Origin: Hydractinia symbiolongicarpus
Taxonomy: Eukaryota; Cnidaria; Hydrozoa; Anthoathecata; Hydractiniidae
DNA: 64,000 nucleotides
Direction: 5' to 3'
NCBI RefSeq assembly: GCF_029227915.1
Contig: NC_079885.1
Coordinates: 27,653,001-27,717,000 of the forward strand
Position 1 is the stretch's first letter. The number at the start of each line of letters is the position of its first letter. The notes under the pieces are model-generated. The model did not search any database. It saw only the letters and a program-made list of their open reading frames with translations, and was not told the origin of the DNA. A program made the position numbers and the translations under genes. Below are positions 35,801-48,700 of the stretch, piece after piece.

Positions 35801-36049
35801 CAAGGTCCTACTCGCCTCTTTTAACTGACCTCTGGGCTGTTTTGAGAGGTCCCCTGGCGGTTGTGATAGTTTGTTAATACTTCCTTGTATTTATTCAGTT
35901 CAATTTTTGTAAACTTTCCTTCTCAGAAAAGATTATCTGTATCTGTATCCATATCTGTATCTGCAGCCAACGTTTCATGTGATATGTGATCCAACCCACG
36001 CCGGGAAAGAAAAATACCCAGAATGCTTTGCGCAACCGTGAAAGATCTA

Positions 36050-36520
36050 TTACGTGTATTACAGTGTGTTACTAAGTATTACAGTGTCCAAATACTACAA
36101 AATATTACAGTTAGATGTTACTAAGTACTACAGTGTATTACCGAATACTACAAAGTATTACAGTGTATTACTGAATACTACAAGGTATTACAGTGTATTA
36201 CTGAATACTACAAGGTATTACAGTATACTACTTATTACAGTATATTACTAAATACTACAAGGTATTACAGTGTATTACTGAATACTACAAAGTACTACAG
36301 CGTATTACCGAATACTACAAGGTATTACAGTATATTACCGAATACTACAAGGTATTACAGTGTATTACTGAATACTACAAGGCATTGCAGTGTATTACCG
36401 AATACTACAAGGCATTACAGTATATTACCGAATACTACAAGGTATTACAGTGTATTACTGAATACTACAGAGTATTACAGTATATTACCGAATACTACAA
36501 GGTATTACAGTGTATTATTA
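36050..36520. repeat. 30-bp minisatellite, left block
   Basis: About fifteen units of TATTACTGAATACTACAAGG followed by TATTACAGTG, with point variants. Apparent ten-residue peptide repeats in all frames follow from the 30-bp period and are not taken as coding. Confidence 0.95.
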
Positions 36521-36750
36521 TTATTATTATTATTAAACATATATTTGGCATCCATAATTTACAAATGGTTCTTCTGCCTACAAAAAAATAAAAACTATAA
36601 AAATCTATAAAATCTATAAGATCAGTGAAAAAATATATTGAATCTAAGTGCATAATGAAATAAATGGGCTCACAGAGTACGAAATGGTGCCGGTAGAGTA
36701 AGTAGACACATTCAACAAGAAAAAAAAAAAAAAAAAAAAGAAGAGACTAA
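36512..36750 (-). mobile_element. 5'-truncated non-LTR retrotransposon tail inside the minisatellite
   Basis: On the minus strand about 200 bp of 3' UTR-like sequence ends GCCAAATATATGTTTAATAA and continues as a TAA repeat. The other boundary is an A-run (T-run on the minus strand) with GAAGAG. It separates two blocks of the same minisatellite. The TAA tail resembles that of the LINE at 1908-5560, but the body is a different family. Confidence 0.65.
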
Positions 36751-37035
36751 TTACTGAATAATACAAGGTATTACAGTGCATTATTGAATACTACAAAGTA
36801 TTACAGTGTATTACTGAATACTACAGGGTATTACAGTATATTACCGAATATTACAAGGTATTACAGTATATTACCAAATACTACAAGATTATTACAGTAT
36901 GTTACTGTATACTACTACAAGGTATTACAGTGCATTACTAGATACTACAAAGTAATACGGCATATTACTAAGTACTACAGTATACAATGCGGCATATAAC
37001 TAAGTACTACAGTGTATTACTGTATATTACAAAGA
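36751..37035. repeat. 30-bp minisatellite, right block
   Basis: The same TATTACAGTG...ACTACAAGG unit as on the left, more degenerate toward 37035. Confidence 0.9.
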
Positions 37036-37039
37036 TGTT

Positions 37040-38860
37040 ACGTTATGCAGTAGTATGTATTAACAACATCACGACGTTGATAATTTGTTTAACGTCGCGT
37101 GTTGGATTCAGTTGAGCTGTCGTGAGGGAAGGAATACGACAATGTCGGGTAAAGGTGAGGTTGTGTTGGAGGTTCAAGTATACGACATATTCACAGACTA
37201 TATGGATCCTTTCATTAAGTGCTTTCCGCTACCCCGCCTCCTCCCCCCCCCTCCTCCCCCGTTATTTACCGATTTACCGTTTGCCGGAAGCGAAATACTG
37301 GGAAGTACACTCAAGCAATCAGAAAACGGCTATCAGCTAATTTGAATTACCGTGTATTTTACAGACCTAACACAAATACATAGCTCATACCAAGTCCTGA
37401 TAATAATTGGCTTAGCTGGTATGCTTTTTCACTTAATATTTCGAGTTGGAAAGGTTGTACCTTTTTTTGAAAGCACACTATAAGAAATTTGAACGTTTAT
37501 AATGCGCAAGAACGTGTTATATTTATGGCTTCAATAAAAAGAAGATTTTAAAGTACCAAATTATCATCATGAATTGGCATGTTTGTGGTATCCTTTTCAT
37601 ACAGCAGAAGAAAAGTGAGTTGCAAAGGTATGGATGATTTGAAAGTTATTTTTACGTTTTTTCCTTGGTTTGATGTAGCTAGGTAACTAAATTACTTTTT
37701 GGTGCCTGTGGCCACCATGGCAAATATTTTTTGTTGTCATCCTTCAATGGAATCATTAGCTAGCTACCTCTAGCTACAGTCAGAAGAAGAAAATTCATTC
37801 CATAAAGTATTAACAAAACTCTTTCTTTTTAAATTTTATTATACGATCTTTAAATATTTCCTAAAGCTCAAGTTGCTTCTTTTATTGTTGCATCGAGGAA
37901 ATAAAAAGTCACCAATCCAAAACTAACAGGGGAAAATATACCTCTTCATTCTTAAAGGTACTTCCTCATTTGTGGCTAAAAACTTTTGTACTGTTGTTGC
38001 TACTAGCATCTTTTTACTGATATATGTTCTAAATCTGAACTATTTTATCAAACGGTGCCTTTACCTGGACGTTCTACTTTGTTTACCTACTCTCGCATGT
38101 TGTTAAATCCTTCAACACTAGAACCTTGCAATAATTTTTTCAAGAAGTGAGCTATGTACGACGTGTGAAGTCACGAATGAGCAAGTGGACTTCAATGGTG
38201 GCGACCGTTAATGTAATTATTGTTTCTGGGAGATTAAGTTTGGACATATAAAAATATTTAAAAAGGATAAAAAATATTTAGGGCTTCATCATTTTCTTTA
38301 CAACCCATTGTGTTTCATGAGCTTACAATAATGTGGTAATGTTAAGTTATGAAACTACTCTTGAATGACCCTTTAAGAAACCACATAATAGACCTAATCA
38401 AATTTCTTGTTTTTCGTAACTTTTGTGTTCAGTATGGTAGATTAGTATGCGTGTCAACTGGCCAAAAAGGCCATAAGTATGATGGCAAGCTTGGGCAAAT
38501 TTTTAAATACAATTTGTACTTTCCAAATGAAAAACAGTGCTTTCAATTCTGTTGTCTTGGCCACAAAAAGTAGTGATCTATATTTTATGTGGTTAGTCAT
38601 TAATTCCATTTGGATTTTTGGCGCTAAAAGCTTCATCAATGTTGGATCTACGTCGGCCAACACTGACAATATTGTGATTATTATCAATATTTAATTTTAT
38701 AATTCTGTGGAAAGAGGTTTTACGAAATTTCTCAGTAATCGTTTTTCTTTAGTTTCGCGCGATCTAAACTTGTCGTACTTTCTGAAAAGAAATATTCCGC
38801 ATATATATAATTGTATTTTTGCCAAAAAGTTGTTGTTGTTCCGCGGTGAGTTTATTTTAC
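37040..38860. other. No recognisable gene
   Basis: Unique AT-rich sequence. A CCTCCTCCCCCC-type pyrimidine run near 37240 creates a short poly-proline frame that I do not consider coding. Confidence 0.4.
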
Positions 38861-38865
38861 AACCT

Positions 38866-39062
38866 CGTCCCTAGGGTTTTTTACGTCTATGACAATCAGT
38901 GTTGGTTTATTTCCAGATATCAGCTGCAGTAAGGTGTTAGAACCTCGCCGTATTATATCAAAGAGAAACAAAAAGCGATAGGGACCAACCTCGATCCCAG
39001 GACATGTTGTCTCTTTTTGCATATCGGACGGCGAAACGAACATGGCCCTGGTGGAGGCTGGT
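38866..39062. mobile_element. MITE of the CCTCGTCCCCAGG family, copy 1
   Basis: The left end CAACCTCGTCCCTAGGG pairs imperfectly with GGCCCTGGTGGAGGCTGG at the right end. An internal CAACCTCGATCCCAGG is also present. About 200 bp, non-coding. Confidence 0.5.
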
Positions 39063-39467
39063 CAAAAATCTTTCATTTTCGCAGATTTTTAATTAATGCA
39101 CTCGTGTCTCGTTTATCCAGAATTTTTTACTTCTTATCGTGATCGTTAAAAATGGAACTTTTTAGTGAAGACTGCACTGTGAAGACTAAGTAGTTGTGGA
39201 GGTGGCTCTAAAGTACATATTGTTGTTTTAAAGCAAGTATATGTTTTTGAATATTGCCTGAAAACAACGCGAATCATATATTTTATCGCTTTGTTAAAGG
39301 CAGTTTTGCCTATGTATTTGGAAAATTAATTATTTTTCATTTACTTGCTGATCTCTTTCCAGTTAAGAATAAGAAGAATATTGTTTTGGCCATCACCTCT
39401 AAGCTTCCTTTGTAAATGATCGGGTAAAATAATTAATGGAATTGTTTTTTCTGCTGCTCTATTAAGC

Positions 39468-39686
39468 TTGGAGCATGGGAAGTTTGAAGCAGACGAGAGC
39501 TTGTTGGAAGTAGTGATGCAGTGGAAGGAAAGCAACGGAAATGTTAAGATTTTATTTGACCATCCAGAATCCTCTTTACCTATCCCAGTTAACTCCGTTA
39601 ACGTTAAGTTGAAAACAGAGGTGATACGTTCTGAAACTTCAAAGAGAATTGCAGCTCATCCGCGTGTTCTCTCCGGAGAATGGTAG
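39468..39686 (+). CDS. Unassigned short frame, possible exon
   Basis: The frame reads LEHGKFEADESLLEVVMQWK and continues hydrophilic to GEW and a stop. Its composition is more protein-like than the surroundings, but there are no known motifs, no clear splice sites and no partner exons. It could be a relic of a transposon gene. Confidence 0.2.
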   Translation: MEHGKFEADESLLEVVMQWKESNGNVKILFDHPESSLPIPVNSVNVKLKTEVIRSETSKRIAAHPRVLSGEW

Positions 39687-40589
39687 TTACAGAAATCTTT
39701 AATAGCACTTAAATAGATAACATATTTACATGGACACACCTGTTACATTGGACACATGCTCGACAAAACATAGACTCTAAATAATGAATTTGGTACATCA
39801 TACAAAAAAGTTATATACAAATGGCATTTATATAATGGTAAAACTTCGATCTTATTTCCCCCAGGTTGCAGCTATTCGAAATTTACGTATTTCCAATCCT
39901 TCCAATATTGACGTATATATACAAACATGGTAAAGCTGCATCTCACAAGAACACAGTTGTCCAAAATGAGATCATTGGAACAATATCTATATTCTTGCGG
40001 TCGGAAGGAGTTGCTCTCCGATGGGGTACAAGGTAGACTTTTCACGGTCAAACCTTCACAGTAGCAATCTTAATTAAACACAATTTACAAGTAACACGGC
40101 GTTAAAATGTTGCAAAATGACAAAAATTAATCAGTATATATCTAAAACATATTGCGTAATGCTTCGCAACCTTTTTTTAATTTCTAGTAAAAAACAGCCT
40201 AAATACACTATTTTGATTTAAAAAAAGATGGCGGATGGTTAGGCTATAATGTCCTAATTACGCTATCATAGACAAAATAAGCTATTTGAACAATCTTGCC
40301 CAGGACCTTGTTCTAGTCGATTGAAAACGATTTTGGTTGGTGCGCACGTTTACATGTATAACTTTTATATCCGCCATGCAAATTCTATGAGATTTGAACT
40401 AAGCAAAGATGACTAAGTCAGCAAGTAGTACAGGAAAAATGATGGCGCGATCGACAAAGATTGCGAAGATATTGTCGATTAAATTTTCCATCTCCTTAGA
40501 CTATTCTCTCCAAGTTAAGCTATTAAAAATCTCCTAATTTAGCTACTACCTTATTTATAAGAAATAATCTAATTTGCAGTTCTCCCTAA

Positions 40590-41225
40590 CGTCTAATGCA
40601 GGAGGAAATGATAGTATTTTGGTATCCTTAGATATTTTTGAGGATGACACTTTGAATATATTATTGAAGTTTTAAACGAAGATGAATATTTAAATGAATT
40701 CGCAAACGATCTATGTGAAGACGTAAGTAATTTTTTGTTTTGTTTGTGCTGGTTTGATAGAAAAAGTAAGACTAACAAGCTAGGCTGCTGGGGGGAGGGA
40801 GGGAAAGCCTTTTGTATGTCACAGATATGACCACATTATTATCATTTAGGATCGAACTTGGCAATTTTTCCTGTGAAGTATGTGACAAAGTGTGCAAAAG
40901 TAAAGGTGGATTAAAACTTCATTAAGAAGCACAATAATAATGAGTTTGACGCTAAAAAGGAAGATGAACAAAAGGAAGAACTAGTTGACGAAGAATTTAT
41001 AACTAAACTTTTAAAAAGTCATTGGAAAATGTAGTAACTAGGACAATGTTTTCTCAGAAATTATTTCAAAAGAATTTCAAGCATATGAAGAGTATGGTTT
41101 TGACAGAGCTATCTCACAAGAAAGAGTACATCAACTTCACCAACATAAAAGTAGCCATAACAAATCATCATAAAAATTCTATTCTTCATACTATACAAAT
41201 ATTGTTACACATGCTATAAATCTAT
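40590..41225 (+). pseudogene. Degenerate C2H2 zinc-finger gene, probably transposon-derived
   Basis: A short frame IEVLNEDEYLNEFANDLCED ends at a GTAAGT donor (about 40723). After an acceptor near 40850 a zinc-finger frame reads FSCEVCDKVCKSKGGLKLH and is then broken by a frameshift before the second His. Further pieces (SLENVVTRTMFS and an ISKEFQAYEEYGF frame) follow in shifting frames to 41225. Single fingers of this type occur in cnidarian transposon proteins. No intact product is possible. Confidence 0.4.
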
Positions 41226-41545
41226 ACTCCTGAAACATAAAAAAACAATGTTCTGTGGACGACATTTGTATACTTGTCACTAAATAGTTATTTAGAAATA
41301 CATATTTATTTTTGATGTTAATAAACATAAGTTATGATATGTTTTTGCTACTTCCTTGTCTTTTAGAAATTACAGTTCTAGGGCAGAGATATTTTAAACA
41401 GGGCCTGTTCTGTCGACCTCAAAATTCTAAACAGACTGTCTCTGTTAAAGATTGACTTTGTAATGTATTTTACTTTTTTTTTGTAGAGAAAAAGAGCGAA
41501 GCGAAAAAGTCAAAAGATCAAGAATCAATTGACGAATCATCACAA

Positions 41546-41830
41546 GTTCGTGAATACTTTACACGAACTCGTGTTCTCTGTGTGAAATATAAACGTAGTT
41601 CTTACATTGTATCGTGATATTTTAAATAATTTACAAAGAAGAAAGTTCGGGAATACTTTACACGAACTCGTGTTCTGTGTGTAAAATATAAACGTAGTTC
41701 TTACATTGTATCGCGATATTTTAAAAAATTTACGCAAAAGAAAGTTTGTGAATACTTTACACGAACTCGTGTTCTTTGCATGGAATATAAAAGTTATTTT
41801 TGCACTGACGTTGCAAAGATTTTAAACGAA
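41546..41830. repeat. 99-bp tandem repeat, three copies
   Basis: GTTCGTGAATACTTTACACG begins at 41546, 41645 and 41744 (variants GTTCGGG, GTTTGTG). Each unit continues with AACTCGTGTTCT, AACGTAGTTCTTACATTGTA and a TCGTGATATTTTAAA-like end. CGTG...CACG pairs within each unit could form a small hairpin. Confidence 0.9.
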
Positions 41831-43085
41831 TATGGTACAAAATTTTCTTAACATAAACCCATAAACTCCAGAGAACTTTGAGAATTCTGAATTCATCATG
41901 AAGAAGTACAAAGTGAATTCATTTTTTCAGCAGCACTCAAGCCTATCTTCAACTTTTTCTAAAAATGCGAGTAATTCACAATGCCACCAAATATACATTC
42001 TACAGATATTCTCACTTTGCTCATGGCCTCATTTAACGGTCTTTGATTAGTAGTATATTCGCATCCTTAAAGGGCCATAATATTTGTGGACGAATGAGGT
42101 ATGCAAGATAACCATAAATGCACAATAACTGTTCATTAGGCGAATGTGAATGTTGTAAACTTTGAAGTAATCCGGAAGTATTCAAAAGAGCACAATCGCG
42201 TCTCCTACCCCCCGTAGGTCCATACAAACTCGCAATTTAACCGTTTAGTCCAACAACGCTTTAAAATTTAAAAGAATAGATCTGTTTATTGCCATTGTAT
42301 ATAGCTTGTTGACATCTTTTGGTTCGACATATTGGACGGATAGTTCATCAACAAATAATCCTAAGCAGAATTTTACTCATGACCAGCATCAGCATACTCT
42401 CTGAGCTTTATTAAAGCTAACCAATTTTGAGTGAGGTCGCGCAATTTGTACTTATAATGCTGATAAATCAAATTTACACGAAGTTTGAAATCATACGTAG
42501 TTCTAGAACGGATCTCCCAAATCGATGGATCATGTCACCATACCCACATGGATAAGCGGTTTTATATATATCATACGGTTGTTTTGTTTTGTTTGAAAAT
42601 GAGATTGTAACAGGTACTGGAGATGAGCAATAACTTATTTTGCTACTTCCCTCACGGAAAAGTCCGCAAAAGAGTAGAAAATGTATAGCAATGCCCACAT
42701 GGACAGAGTTTTTGTTGATTACACAGTTTAACTCAGCAAGCGTTTTTAATTCAGAAAGCGTTGATCATCACGACATGTCCTGTGATCGAGGATGGAATTC
42801 ACGCAAACGGGCAAAGGTTCCGGCAAGCAAAAATAACGCGCAGATCAAAATAGAAGTCCGTAAATTCCTGTATTATAATAAGGGAAGCCCTAGGTGCAAC
42901 GTAAAAGACGAGTGCGTATTGAAATTTGCGCAGGATCTATGCTGAAATTTGCGCAGGACTCCATTTACTATGATTAAAATTTACCACAGGCTTTTTGACA
43001 GCGTTTATCAAAACATCCGGTGAAAAGTGTTCATCTTATATTATACTCGTTTTGAAAAAGTATCCACTCTGTTCTAGGTCCACGC
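41831..43085. other. No recognisable gene
   Basis: Several frames near 100 codons or shorter lack motifs or splice context. Nothing is assigned. Confidence 0.4.
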
Positions 43086-43088
43086 ACA

Positions 43089-43200
43089 ACCACGTTCCCA
43101 GGGGTTCTTGCCTTATTGAGATGTAGCCCGAGCGCTAGCGGATTTGACTTATCAGGCAACAAATCCTGGGGACGAGGATGGTTCACGCAACTCGTTGATT
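43089..43200. mobile_element. MITE of the CCTCGTCCCCAGG family, copy 2
   Basis: AACCACGTTCCCAGGGGTTC and TTGCC at the left are inverted as GGCAACAAATCCTGGGGACG plus AGGATGGTT at the right, about 110 bp apart. These are the clearest terminal inverted repeats of the family in this window. Confidence 0.7.
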
Positions 43201-43847
43201 CTTACCTGTTTGGAGGCTGAAAAGAAAGAATGCTTTTTGGCACTACTTCTATTTGTCTTAGACATTAATTTTATAATTATTCACAAAATTGTTTTATGAG
43301 TTTTGCAGCAACATATTCATGGGCTTTCTTTTACCATCTAGGAGATGACGTCAATCTGGATTTCATCCCAGAAAAAAAATTACCATATAATGGCGCCTTT
43401 TGACGAGTATCATGTAAACACAAGAAAATGTGTCTTTATATTTGCCTTATTATTTCGAATTTTACTTAATACCTGTTAAATTGCGGTTCTTCAGTATAAT
43501 CAGGATAAGATGAACTTTTTTAAAATGGGAGGAAGTTTAAAAAAAAGAGGGAGAAGTACTTGAAATTAAAAACAGGTACGCAAGTGTGAATGTTTAATAT
43601 ATTATACAATATTTAATAACAGTTCTTTTATACATTAAATAATATTATTATAAATAAATAAAAATATTTTTTACAATATAAAAATATTTATATAAAAATA
43701 TTTATATAAAAATATCTAAAATTTTTTTCTTATTAATATTATTTTAACCATTCTAAATAATTGTGTCAGTTCTTTTATTTTTTTCTCGACTGCTTGTGTA
43801 TATTTTGGAAGAGCTATAATTATTTTCAAAATACCCACTATACGTGG

Positions 43848-43945
43848 GTATTCTGTCGTCACGTGACCAGCCAGGGCCAGGGCTTTGTTCAGGCCTTCAA
43901 AATATAAAAGGTCTAACAAGACTTGGGGACGAGGTTAAGAAAGTA
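43848..43945. mobile_element. MITE of the CCTCGTCCCCAGG family, copy 3 (degenerate)
   Basis: CCAGCCAGGGCCAGGGCTTTG at the left faces CTTGGGGACGAGGTT at the right. The arms match the family ends imperfectly. Confidence 0.5.
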
Positions 43946-45260
43946 TATCAGTTGATGTTTGTAATAAATAAGATTCACTCTACATTGCACCATGCGGCAA
44001 GTTTCAGACAGTTAAAAAAACACGTGACCTTGGACATGTGTCGCTTCCTGAATGAAATATAAACGAAACAAGGCTTGATAAAAATCGAACAGAAAAATGT
44101 TTCAGTACGTTTTACTACAAATAAATTTATTACAATATAAAATAAAACTAAAAAATGGACTCGTTCCTCATCTAAAAAATAAATAAATTTCATGAGAGAA
44201 AGTTAAAAATAGAAATAACAAAAGATAAATATATCCAATTGTATAAAGTACCGTCTCACCTTACAAACTGATTGTTGTTTTTCAAAACAAAATCATTTGA
44301 AATATTTACTTCGTCCTGTCCTGAAAGATAAAAAGATTTGTTATTTCAAAGTATAGCTACTTAAGTATTAGAACAGCCATCGCCATGGCCATGTCTTCTA
44401 AATGAGAGAAAATCTGTCAATTTGTTCATAAAATCCTTTAACATCGTGGCATTCTTATTTTAAATGTTTTAAATATCTTTTATTTTAAATATTTTCACAT
44501 CTATATTATTTAATTCATGCTAACAATAATAACATTCAATTTCAGAAGATATAAAATAAAAAACAGTCTGGGTACGAAATTGTATTTTTACTTCTTCTTT
44601 TTTCTTATAAAATTCATTATTTTTAATTTCGTTATAATATATACTTATCTCTTACAGTATCTCCTCTCATTATTTTTACATACATAAAAATTAATGCTGT
44701 CAGAATTATTAACAGCTATAATAATTCACTATTTTTTATTAAAAATACTTTCTACTTTGGACTGTCACAATAATCTACTTGACAACCTCAACATTTTATT
44801 CTTAAGTATTTTATTCATTTTATCCAATTTGTTATAAAAAAATATTTTTGACATTCAACATTTTATTCTTAAGTATTTTATTCATTTTATCCAATTTGTT
44901 ATAAAAAAATATTTTTGACATTCAACATTTTATTCTTAAGTTTCTTAAATTTAGATTCATTATATCCTTCAATTTGTTAATTAGTTTACTTCACTCAAAT
45001 AAAAATCATCCATTCTTTTATTATTGCGAATCATTTCATTCGTTTTTTAACTTTCATTTATCATCATTATTATCAAATTAAAAGAAATAAAAATTCATTA
45101 TTCTTTCTAATTTATTAACTTTTAATTTCTTCGCACCAAAATTTAAAAAAAAAAAAACATTCCATACCTAAATATTCATTTAAACATTTATTTAATCCTT
45201 ATTATTTTCAAATTAAAATAAAATACAAATTTATTCTTCTTATAATTTATTTAAATAAAC
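43946..45260. repeat. Very AT-rich stretch with a 66-bp tandem duplication
   Basis: CAACATTTTATTCTTAAGTA followed by TTTTATTCATTTTATCCAAT is present in two full copies and one partial copy at about 44787-44945, period about 66 bp. No coding sequence is recognised. If the ankyrin exon upstream is spliced onward, its next exon would lie here or further left, but none is evident. Confidence 0.7.
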
Positions 45261-45754
45261 TTAATAACTTACTTCGTATTCTTTTATTTTTCGTCTTATT
45301 ATTTCCCGGTTTTGTTCATTCGTCCATCCTCCAACACAATCATAAGCTGTGTTTCCCTTTTTATCTTCGATCGTCAGATCAATATTTTTATGACGTAACA
45401 AAACATCAACACATGAGATGTTACCATACATTGCAGCCCAATGTAATGGTGTGTAGTTGAGAACATCTACACGGTTGATGTTTGTTACATCATGTCGACA
45501 TAACATATCTAATATTGAGTGACGACCCAAAAATGCAGCCAAATGATAACTGTTTTGTTTCCCACTATCTTCCGCCCAAACATCACCGCCATGCGAGATG
45601 AGTATTTCCACCATTGATGTATTGTTGGTGCAACATACTGTCCACAACAATGGTGTGCGTCCAACTACATCTCTCATGTGAACGATGTTTGGATAAATGG
45701 ATAGCAATTTTTTCAGCTTCTCGATATAGTTAGATCTAATAATATCCTCGATAT
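45261..45754 (-). CDS. Exon 6: ankyrin repeats
   Basis: The acceptor ATTTTTTAG joins exon 5 as DIEDIIRSNYIEKLKKLLS. Ankyrin repeats follow: GRTPLLWTVCC, NSYHLAAFLGRHS, YTPLHWAAMYGN, GNTAYDCVGG. The frame ends YEVSY and TAA at 45261. GAA/GTAAGT at the very end also makes a strong splice donor, so a longer isoform with more repeats is possible; no such exon was found to the left. Confidence 0.85.
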
Positions 45755-48700
45755 CTAAAAATAAAATAATACATGAATAAAAATTATAAATTTATAAATT
45801 AATGAAACATGATAACGAAAAACTTATGACATCATTAAATACTTTTTTTATTGTAAAACATTTTATAATGTATTAAACATAAAAAAAGTAATTGTGAAAA
45901 CACAGAAACAAAAAATATAGTAATAATTTATTTTTATTCAAGTTAATATTAATATGTTGACGTCATCATGTATAGGATAATTTGCATCAGGAGAAAATTA
46001 TTTTACTTGTATGAACCACGGAAATGTTTCAGTTAAAGTCGAGACCCAAAATTTTTCTTAAAATAATTTCACATGACATTTTTAATAAAAATCTCGGAAG
46101 TAAATATAGGTATTTCTACAATCACTACGATAACATAATGCGTTTTTATAAAAGAAACCAACCTAGTCTAACACTTTCGTCCCCAGGGATTTTTTATCTA
46201 TTTCTTATGCGGGAAAATAACAAAAAGATAAATCTGGGCTAGATCTGGAAACGAGGCTGGATAGACTGCTTATTTCATGAATCTTCAATTAGCTTTTTAA
46301 AACAAATGAAAAATTTTACCAAATATTAGTATTGTCTAATCTAGCACTCTTGTCCCTAGGGATTTTTTTATCTATATGGCATGTGGGAAGACGGCGATGA
46401 ATCCCTAAAACCGAGGCTGGCTAGTATGCTTATTCCATGACTTTATTTAGTTTCTTACGAACAAAGAAAAAACTTCACTAAATATTAATATTGAACAAAT
46501 AACGCTTTTTCAGATTGTATGGAGAAAATTGCAAGACAGAGCATAATCTCAAGCACGCAAAAAGAGTTTGTTAGTTTTTTCAGTTAAAGTTCTAAAAAAA
46601 AATTAAAATTACACAGCTCTTAGTAAATAATCCGTTACTTATGAAAAAAAATGTAAATAAGAACCAGCTACTGCTTTTATCAAAATTAAATTTTCTCTCA
46701 CCTCACACGACCAGGTTTTATCAACATTATTTGTTGAATGAAACATATTCGTTTTGGTTGAGTATAATATAGATAAAAATAGAACAAATTGTACGCAATA
46801 TATTCGATTTATTCTGCGCGAATATTTCAAAGATTGTTTTTCGACACGCGATCGGTTTTTTATAAGAACAAGTTCTAAAGAACACGAGACTTAGGTACAC
46901 AGCTCTTAGTAAATACTCCATTAATTGTAAACGGGTTTCTCATGAATAAAAATAATGTATAATAAAAACTAGCTACTGCTTTTATCAAAATTAAATTTTC
47001 TCTAACCTCACACGATCAGATTTTATCAACATTATTTGCTGAATGAAACATATTCGTTTTGGTTGAGTATGATATAGTGATAAAAATAGAACGACTGTAC
47101 TCAATATATTCGATTTCGTCTGCACGAACATTTCAAAGATGTTTCTCTGACACGCGATCGGTTAAAAACTGTGTGGGTTTCTTTATAAGAACAAAAAAGA
47201 GCACGAGCCTTAGATATTGCAAAAATTCAAACTCAACAGCTTTAGGAAAAAATTATTGTTAAAACAAAAAACCAACCGAGTCTAAATTTTACGATGAAAT
47301 GACTTTTGATTTGCTTATGATTGTTTTTTTCCCGCCGGATGGTTTGTATTAGCAATAATTTTTAAAAATTGTGGGAAACTTGAAAACGAGGTTATTCATT
47401 ACTATATTGTAACTAACTTGAAAAACAGGCTTTCCCTCTGCAAATTTCTAATGTAATTTTTACAAAAATCAAATTACATAGAAACGAGGCTGTAGTCGTT
47501 ATAAGAGTTTTGCTGTTAATAGTACGCCATGCGAGTTACAGTGAGAAATCGCATCATATAACATTGACCAACTTTGTACAAAGTGATCAACTTCAGGAAA
47601 GCCACTTTGTATGGAACAGTAAAGTGGTACGAGGCATCTTGCTTGAAAAGTATTCAGCAAAATTTAAGTATGGCCGAGAGCCACATGTTCAAAAACGAAA
47701 GGTAAATGTAAATAGTGTTTCCGAACTTGGTGCAAAATTCGGTATGTTAAGCCAGCTTTAGAGTTTGTGTTGGAGTAAAATAGAATCTATGATGTATATT
47801 TACAAAATATGCGCTTTAAATATCAAAATCAACTGCCTAACACTAACTCAGACTCACACGCTACACTATAAATTTGGGGAGTTTGTTCGTTCTAATCAGA
47901 ACAAGGAAAGAAAAAAGCAGTCTAAATTTTACAACGAAATGATTTGATTTGCTTATGATTGTTTGTTTTCACTCACCGGGTGGTTACTATTAGCAATATT
48001 TTTCAAATGTGGGTAACTTGAAAACAAGGCTTTTCATTACTAACTTGAATAACAGGCTTTTCCCTCTGCAAAGTCCATATAACATAGAAACGAGGCTGTA
48101 GTCGTTATAAGAGTTTTACTGTAAATAGTGCGCCAAGCGACTTACAGGGAGAATTTGCATCATACAACATTGTCCAACTTTGCACAAAGTGATCAACTTT
48201 CAAATTATTATGCGAAATTTAAGTATGACCGAGAGCTAGCTACGGGTTCAAAAAGGAAAGGCAAAAGGGAATAGTTTTTTTAAACTTGGTGTGAAATTTG
48301 GTATGTCAGCAATGTTGAAATATGTGACGCTCACTTGCTATCTTTTATTTAGTTGTGAACCGGTGGTTCCATTATTTTATGTTAGAACTGTCACGTCGCG
48401 TTTTTATTCTCTACGTTTTTCTGTGATCAGCTTGTTTTATGAGAGTACTCTATGAGTGAGAAACTCTGTGTGTCTGTTTTTATCAGGTTATGGGCCCAGA
48501 CACTTTTTAATGTTATATCGAGTACTGAAATAATTTTGTTTTGTTGAATTTGATTTTTACGATGGCAACTGAAGACGCAACTTTCAAAATTGAGAAGCTG
48601 ACTGCTGAAAATTATCATTCATGGAAATTCAACATGAAAATGTATTTAATCGGAAAAGATCTTTGGGAGATTGTAACCGGTGATGAAACCATAGAGGATG

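Noticed and set aside
36054-36999. Proteins made of ten-residue repeats (YYSVLLNTTR type)
   Set aside because: A 30-bp repeat without stops is open in several frames automatically; there is no codon signal beyond the repeat.
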